Positions 57,656 through 64,000 of a stretch of DNA of 64,000 bases are shown here, one piece after another. Made by a program: the position numbers and the translations under genes. The stretch covers positions 211,345,636-211,409,635 of the forward strand of contig CM060962.1 in NCBI GenBank assembly GCA_030765045.1. The letters are read 5' to 3'. Positions within the stretch are counted from its first letter, which is position 1. Every line of letters begins with the position of its first letter. This DNA is from Tenodera sinensis (taxonomy: Eukaryota > Arthropoda > Insecta > Mantodea > Mantidae). Below the pieces are notes generated by a model, which made no database searches, had not been told where the DNA came from, and saw nothing but the letters and a program-made list of their open reading frames with translations.

Positions 57656-58040
57656 CTGCAACAACTATGAAACCAGTACTTTCCTGAATGCAACGTGCGG
57701 CAACTGTATTCACAAAACTGAGAGCTCTTAATGAATAAATCAAAGTGAAGTACCAATAAGTCAAACCAGACATGGCACAGAAAGTGAGATGTTTCAAGAA
57801 CTGGTCAGCGAGAAACATTTCCACAAATACAAATTTAGAAACCCTTGATTGGAAGATAAAGGAATTAAAAATTCGTATCTGCTCTTCTGAGGAATACAAA
57901 GACATTACATAATTAAAGTGTAGTACACGATCATTCGGGTTTAACTTGCGGGGTCTTAAGGCAACATTGGGAATTAAATTGGTCAGAGATATTAGGTAAA
58001 ACGTATGGACATTTAAGCTTGTTTGTGAGGCCTGGAACAA
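57656..58040 (-). CDS. Hypothetical open frame, unknown
   Basis: About 128 codons on the minus strand ending at a possible donor (GCAG then GTAATT, GT at 57655-57654). It contains hydrophobic stretches (FCAMSGLTYWYFTLIYSL). I considered an insect chemoreceptor exon, but the family's conserved C-terminal motif is absent. AT-rich open frames of this size occur by chance, so it may not be a gene. Confidence 0.2.
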
Positions 58041-60051
58041 AAAATTTGTTACACTGATGTCAACTCAAATTAAAACACAGTAAAACGAATAATAGTACCG
58101 AAAAATCGGTATATATCTTAAATATTTAAGTTCTGTAAACAACATTCTGCTTATGGACTTTAGTTATGTAATATTTTTAAAACGCTGAATAATAAGCCAG
58201 ATAGATTGCTCACATTCTGTGCAACATTACAACTTCGCGCTCTTTTTGTAGAAGGTAATTAAAATGCAGTATACCTACTATTTTCTAAGTAGGAAATAAC
58301 GTAGGTGTGTTTGCAATTGGTTTACCCACCAGTGCGAAGAAAAAAGTTGCACCCGCACAAAAAATTAGAATAAATTAAAATGCGACTTTTTACTTTACGG
58401 CAGACCATTCTACACTTTAGTAGCAATTATTATTAAAACAAAATAAAAATTACCAGAAAAAAATCTGGCTACAATGGTATACAGACTGTAAGTACCACGC
58501 CAGTATTGGTTTCGTGGTTCAGTTGTGGCACTGAAGAAATTGTATCAGATTCAACTTTTCAATCTTAGTCTACCATGGACAGTGTGAAAGTTCTGTTATA
58601 TGTGCAAAGTTCTTCTCCGCCTGGGGCAGACAAGAACATCCTTAGCGGTCTCCCATACCGCTTGAAGCTTGCTTTACAGCTAACACATTTCCTAGGTTTG
58701 CATATTTGGGACAAATTGAATAGAACATTTCAGAAATACAGTCAATCTGTATGACTTTTTACACCGAAATTCAGTTCTCTTTGCAAAATTCTTAGTACGG
58801 TAAAGGGCTGTCCTTCGCGGTAGCTTTATTAATACCGTCCGGCGTGTCAACGTTTAAAACGTTTTAGGAGACTGCTTTGAAAAATGAATGAATATGTAAA
58901 CGCACCGGAACCTGTTGTCCGATAGTAATATTGTTGGGTGTGGAGGAAAGCTAGGCTGAAAAACTGGACTTCCGATGATAAAATACCACAATACAAAGTA
59001 GGTATATCTCCAATGCCTATTCACCATTATCTGTCTCGTCTTACTCCAGCAACTTCTCGTACATTAGAGAAGCACAGTACCTACCTGTGACAGATTGTTA
59101 CCTACCAGCCCACGTGCATTACTCATCCTCCTCACTCGTTTGGTACCATAGAGGAATGGTGTCATGAGCAGGATGTGCTACATGCTAAAAGCTAGCAAGC
59201 ACAGTTGGTTTCCGAACTTATTACGCCTTTCTCACTATGAAACTGGCCTAAAAGTAGGGGGGAAAAAACAAAGAAAAAACTGCTTTTGGAGAACACAACT
59301 TTTTGGGACAGGCACACAGCGACAATATGTCTATTGTATATGTGCATCAATCTGAATCCATAGATTTTTGCAAAGCATCTGATTCGTGACAACAGTGAAG
59401 CAACACCATTATATTTCCCTTGACCAGCACAAAGAAGCGGTCCGCTAAAGTCAACTTTATGAGTCGTAGTATCCAGGTAAGTGTACGCTAATTGTAAAAT
59501 AGTTTAAACATATTACTGAAAGAAAGGTGCGTAGCGCATTTTAGAATTTTGAGGCCACCTCATATTGTTAAAAGTTCAGTAGCTTGGTAAATTTAGTGCT
59601 AGGCAGGATTGATTGGGAAGCTTTACTGAAGTAATTGGCAGAACCACGCAGAAATAAGTCTGAAGGATTCTGAGACAGCTGGAATAGCCACGTCAGTTGT
59701 ACGGTAAATACACTGAGCGAGTGCCTTGTTTACATCCAAGGGCAGTGCTTGCCTCGAAGAACACACCGGTCGAGTACATCACAGTCCATTGGCATGTGAG
59801 AGGACTAATCCTATCAGCTCAGCGTTGCCATTTACATCGCCGAAAAAAAATAACATTTTTACAAAACGATTAAGCCTACCGAAACGAAAGTTAGTATTTT
59901 ATGTTTCTTACACCTGCATCTATTCGCCAGGTTCTTCTGGCCGAAGCACTATCTTCCCATCCTGTGTACTGGCAAACCTTTTCCGAGACATTACTTCCAC
60001 AATAGTTTGATCACTTATAGTTTTCTCAAACAGGATGCGTTTGGAAAGGTA
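58041..60051. other. No feature recognised
   Basis: Two kilobases of AT-rich sequence. Frames at 59164-59355 and 59726-60010 lack domains or repeats. Confidence 0.4.
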
Positions 60052-60327
60052 GATTCATACTGAAAAATTCAATGTCATGGCTGGAATTGGAACCACCGAT
60101 CTTTCGGCCCCCATCTGGTTGCTCTAACCATATGAACTACCAGCACGATATTAAATTCTACAACTCACTCGCATTTTTCCCGATGAACCACAAGGAGATC
60201 TCAAATTCATATGAGATAACCTGGCCTAATGACGACTTACTATGTTCCAAGTACTTTAAGTCCCAGGCTTCATTCTTTAACCAACTATTAGATCAGTAAA
60301 TTTTTCAGCCAGTTTTCAGTCTCATAC
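60052..60327 (-). mobile_element. tRNA-like TIR element C, copy 2, both ends
   Basis: Left ATTCATACTGAAAAATTCAA and right TTTTCAGTCTCATAC are inverted. On the minus strand a tRNA-like segment reads GGTAGTTCATATGGTTAGAGC (A box), then GGTGGTTCCAATTCCAGCC (B box/T arm). GCTGG and CCAGC could pair as part of an acceptor stem. The remainder matches 35040-35170. It is about 276 bp with no clear TSD. Confidence 0.6.
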
Positions 60328-60364
60328 ACACGGTTAGTGCGAAAGAACAATTTATTTCGAGTAA

Positions 60365-61075
60365 TACGCAATTCGTTATCTTTATCTCTTGGCCATCCAA
60401 ATAGTATGGGATGTCAAAGTCACCGCATAGCGATCAGTTCTTAGAAGTTTTGACCTTGTACCTATAAGAAAATTAGCTATAATCATTTCTGCAAATGCTT
60501 ATCTCGATTAACATGAAGTAGATAAAGGAGTAAGCGTTTGTAAGAATAGTTTGTAAAAGAGTATCACATTAGATTTTTACTTTCTCTACAAGTAAGTAGG
60601 GGAAGTATTGTGTTCAACCCAAAATTTCATGTCGAGATTTCACCGGAAATATATTTTTAAGGCCGCCTGAATCCAAAAATAGCATTTTTAGAAAAATGTG
60701 TCTACTCGCGCGCGCGCGTGCGTGTGTGCGCGCGCGCGCGCAAATTTTTGTAGAGTGAACCATTTCGGAGATATTCCTTGTTATTTGTGCGAGTTTTGAA
60801 GCACTTAAAGTTATCTCAAATGGAAGGTCGTTATTCACTTTGTTACCTCTTGGCCGTGCAGAGAGAATGGATTTTGAAAGCTTTAAAAGATTTGACAATC
60901 GCTGAAAGCCTACTGTATTCCCATATTCCCCTGCATCTCTAAGAAAATCAGCAGTACAATAATTTCTAAAAATGTTTAACTCGACTAACAAGGAGATATC
61001 GGAATAAGAGTTTGTAAGAATAGTTAGTACAAGAGCACAGAAAGTCATGCGAGTGCAACACATCACATTTTTAGA
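60365..61075 (-). repeat. Two H units in head-to-tail tandem
   Basis: The end of one unit (60365-60572: ATAAGAAAATTAGCTATAAT through GTTTGTAAAAGAGTATCACA and TTAGATTTTT) passes directly into the start of another (ACTTTCTCTACAAGTAAG, 60578). The second unit reaches its microsatellite (60702-60741, CG/TG-rich) and then jumps to TGTAGAGTGAACCATTTCGG, so about 350 bp of core is deleted. It ends near 61075 with GTCATGCGAGTGCAACACAT. Confidence 0.75.
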
Positions 61076-63462
61076 TAGCGGGTCATCAATTAGTTTTGGA
61101 CTCTCCTTAAGCGACTACATACATCAAGTTTTTCAAATCTTCTGCAGAGCACACGGATTCTTGGCAAATGCAGGAAAATAACGGGTTAAATGCGTTAGTA
61201 CATTTAAGATTTTAACAGATTTTTTTAGAGCTTGGTGGCTACGTATTTGTGGTTTCGCAGGGTAAGCAAATTAGGACAAATCCTGACTTGCACTATCATT
61301 TCTGATTGCGAGGTCTCTGGTGCATTTCCAGTAATTATTAGCAGGTGAAGGATCGTTACGACCGTTCATGCCTCACTGTGCTTGTGGACTTAGCTAATGG
61401 ATCTGTGTGCATTTACTATTACCTATATCAGGCTCTGCTGGAGCGCATAAACCGATTGCTATGTATAATGTATTATCCCATGTTCGCTATCTGGATGCCA
61501 GATTATATTTTCTATTACATAATATGCTCTAATGGAGATGTATATTTAACATAAGCCCCGGCCTTAGAGGCTTAGGGTTGTCAATATATCAAAATACGAA
61601 ACTAATATTACATTATAGTGCTCTACGCAGCTATTAGGATTAAAATTAATGCAGAAATAAATTATATGCAGAAACGACTTAGGGCCACAAGGTAAGGAAA
61701 CACTAAGATAATATACAGATGTAAATTACTAACACCGTATGAATTGTATTAGTAATAGACGGTTCATAGGCATCAATGGGAAAACTATGATCTAAGAATA
61801 CAAATCACAAAGTTGTGCGTGTGCACGCCGTTGACCACGTCCACTTCAACTGTAAGATATGAGAAAACAAGAGGAATTCGAAGCTTAACGGCTATGTTGC
61901 GAGGATGGCGAAAGTGCACAAACATTAAATATTGGGTTCGAATACTTTTGGCCATAGATTTGTTGATGTTCTTTGTTCTTTCTTTCTTTACTTAGTTTAA
62001 TTTAATTTAATTTAAAGGAAACATATGTGTTGTGGCTTTCATTTAACCAAAGCTTAAGGCACCCTGGGACTGAATTTTTAATTTTCTATTTTTCTATAGA
62101 TATGAAATCAATACTCTGCAACCTTAAGGTTGTTTATATTATAAACTATCACCCAAAGTTCCAGCTCAATCTTTTTATAGTTTTGAGGGAATTAATTATT
62201 CAATTTATTCACAATGCAAAAACACCTTAATATTCAAAACACTCCCTGCGCATCAGAAACTAATAATTCACAACAGTTTTATTATTTTATAAATATCTCA
62301 TTGCCCAACGAACACCATCAATCTCCGGCAGAAAAAAAAGTAAAAGTAATTAATTTCTTCGCTTCAATGTACATTGAAAATATTATATTTGAACTTTTTT
62401 TAAAGCTAAACGAATTTTCATATTTAAAAAAAAAAAAGATTGAAGTTGAAGTCACAAATGGACCACTTGCTGGAAAAATTCTACCAGCATAGCACAAAAT
62501 CTAATGCACAGAGAGCAGATAGCGGATTGCAATTTTTGTAAAATCGACAAAAACCAATTTTTCTACACGCATGCATCATGATTATGAGTCAGGTTACCTG
62601 TTTGGCCTAAAACTGCCCTGCTGCAAATGTCACAGCTTCCCTGTTTTGTATCTGTCCTCAGCTTCAGAGTTTAAACACTTATTTCCCCCGAATTTGGTTG
62701 TTTTTGAGCCCTTTTAGGCCCATATTTTGTTCAAATAATGCCGAAGATTTAAGCAGGTAAGGGGCATTTAAATGTAGCGCACACTTTAATCACGACAGAA
62801 TCTTAAACATTTTACTGCTAACCGATGACTGAAGGTATGGAGAACACTTATGTGCACAAACCTAACAATCGTAAATTTGAAAATTTTTCATCTTTCGGTC
62901 CCAGGGTCCCTTAAGCTTTTTATGTAATATTCTTTTATCATTCGCACTTCAATAACCTGTAATAGATACACTTGACATTCCTAGGTAGCCTGAGGAAGTC
63001 CTCATACACAATTCATAATCTATATGCATCTATATAAATACCTATGACTGTTTAAAAGATCGTATATGACGCGCATGCTAAAAGCAATTTTATTCTCCCC
63101 ACTACGTTTATTTTGCAGCTATTCCTACTCGCAAAATAAAAGCTTGCTTGTAACTCTTGTTTCATACATGGAGATTGCACTCTTGTATTGAACATTTTGC
63201 AGTACCAACTCTGCGCTTATGCGTATGCTAGGCTCTCACCACTGCGGAGAATGATGATTCCTTACGCACTGTACAAACGTTAATAATATTGCGCATCACT
63301 GTGTGCCAACGTAACAGGACTTTCATGCAAATTAAATCTAGATCAACATTACTTTGAATCACTGTGTAATACTGATTAAAACTTCTGATTGTGATGAACT
63401 TAATACAACAGAGGCTGTTTCTATTCACTATTAAATACACTGCCAGATAATCCTTTACTTAC
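61076..63462. other. No feature recognised
   Basis: AT-rich. Short open frames at 61345-62492 have no domain. If the exon at 63463 is real, this is intron. Confidence 0.4.
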
Positions 63463-63549
63463 ATAGTCTTCCAAAGCTATGACTTAAGCGTTTCTTCAAT
63501 TTTTGTACACGGCTGAGAGCCCCACCCTTTTTCTCCCTCATCGTAACTC
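63463..63549 (-). CDS. Candidate host-gene exon
   Basis: On the minus strand a strong acceptor, TTTTCTTTCTTTTGCAG, precedes 87 bases that end at a consensus donor GTAAGT. One frame is open throughout (enters with two bases, leaves with one) and reads VTMREKKGGALS then RVQKLKKRLSHSFGRL. An in-frame ATG with A at -3 could be a start codon. The basic K-L-K-K-x-L-S-x-S-F-x-R-L pattern resembles the N-terminal leader of PFTAIRE-type cyclin-dependent kinases (CDK14; Eip63E in Drosophila), but no kinase domain is in the window, so that name is a hypothesis. It is the only coding segment here with splice sites and no transposon character. Confidence 0.5.
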
Positions 63550-63704
63550 CTGCAAAAGAAAGAAAAGTAATAAATAAATGCATCCTGTAAAACATATCAG
63601 ACAATTCCTTAACTGTTAGTAATTATAGAGAAATAAGTGCGTTTATGTAAGTGTGTTCAAGTAAAGTGGAAAATTGCAAAATTAATATTAAGTATACTGG
63701 ATAA

Positions 63705-63943
63705 TTATATGGAGAATATTTGTGGCAAGCACAAGTTTAATGGCGGCTGATAGTTGACTATTACTATTCTTTCCTGTTGCGGAAATAAATTTTGTGGGCG
63801 CAAATTATACATATTTATATCACCGGCTTTACAGTGTGATTTTACAGCGCACTGAACTATGCAACACCGCAAGGCGTGGAAAGCCTCTCATTGGATGTTG
63901 TGTTGAGCCAACCGCCATTAAATTTTGTGTCAGTCATAGTTCT
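63705..63943 (+). mobile_element. MITE-G copy 2
   Basis: About 240 bp, alike to 18591-18815. The right TIR CCGCCATTAAATTTTGTG is well kept and pairs with ACAAGTTTAATGGCGG at the left. It lies about 155 bp from the candidate exon, thus probably in the intron or 5' flank. Confidence 0.65.
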
Positions 63944-64000
63944 CTGAGGAAACATCTTTTATTACATCATGTAAGAATTAGCAACAACAAAACAAATCTC

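Noticed and set aside
57639..58040. Insect gustatory or odorant receptor exon
   Set aside because: Hydrophobic and AT-rich with a possible donor, but the conserved TYhhhhhQF-type end or other receptor signatures are absent; kept only as a weak hypothetical frame.

Overview
The window is eukaryotic, AT-rich, intergenic or intronic DNA and looks arthropod, most likely from an insect with a large repeat-filled genome. Evidence for this is tRNA-headed SINEs with target-site duplications, an intact non-LTR retrotransposon, remnants of hAT, MULE, IS630/Tc1-mariner and pogo DNA transposons, a solo LTR, and very long microsatellites. There is no operon structure, no rRNA and no convincing full host gene. 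The species cannot be named from the sequence alone. The only probable host coding sequence is a small, well-bounded exon near the right edge (minus strand, 63463-63549), so the right part of the window may be an intron or 5' region of a gene continuing outside it.

Layout. 0-10 kb: fragments of the dominant dispersed repeat (called H here), two hAT zinc-finger remnants, a LINE reverse-transcriptase remnant with a SINE inserted in it, and an H copy split by a solo LTR. 10-20 kb: a long AAT-type array, a decayed IS630-like transposon with TIRs and TA target site, a second IS630-like exon abutting an H copy, two tRNA-derived SINEs and a TIR MITE. 20-37 kb: nested H copies, a 0.5-kb tRNA-headed SINE, a hAT deletion derivative with 8-bp TSD, an ATT array, a Tc1-like deletion derivative, a 5'-truncated LINE with 14-bp TSD and a tRNA-like TIR element. 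37-42.5 kb: mostly featureless, with two G-quadruplex motifs and one long SINE. 42.5-50 kb: a MULE (8-bp TSD, long TIRs, decayed transposase) interrupted by a full-length 6.1-kb LINE with two intact ORFs and an exact 11-bp TSD. 50-64 kb: a 24/27-mer minisatellite, hammerhead-ribozyme-like retroelement debris, a 366-bp perfect GT tract inside an H copy, more H copies, a LINE zinc-binding remnant, and the candidate host exon.

How the parts relate. Repeat H accounts for roughly 20 pieces and about 9 kb. Its (AC)n tract sits at one fixed internal position, so it explains most of the window's dinucleotide microsatellites. Insertions give a relative chronology: H copies are older than the solo LTR, SINE-B, hammerhead-like and LINE-tail insertions found in them. 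The MULE is older than the LINE, which looks youngest and is the only element whose coding capacity is still intact.
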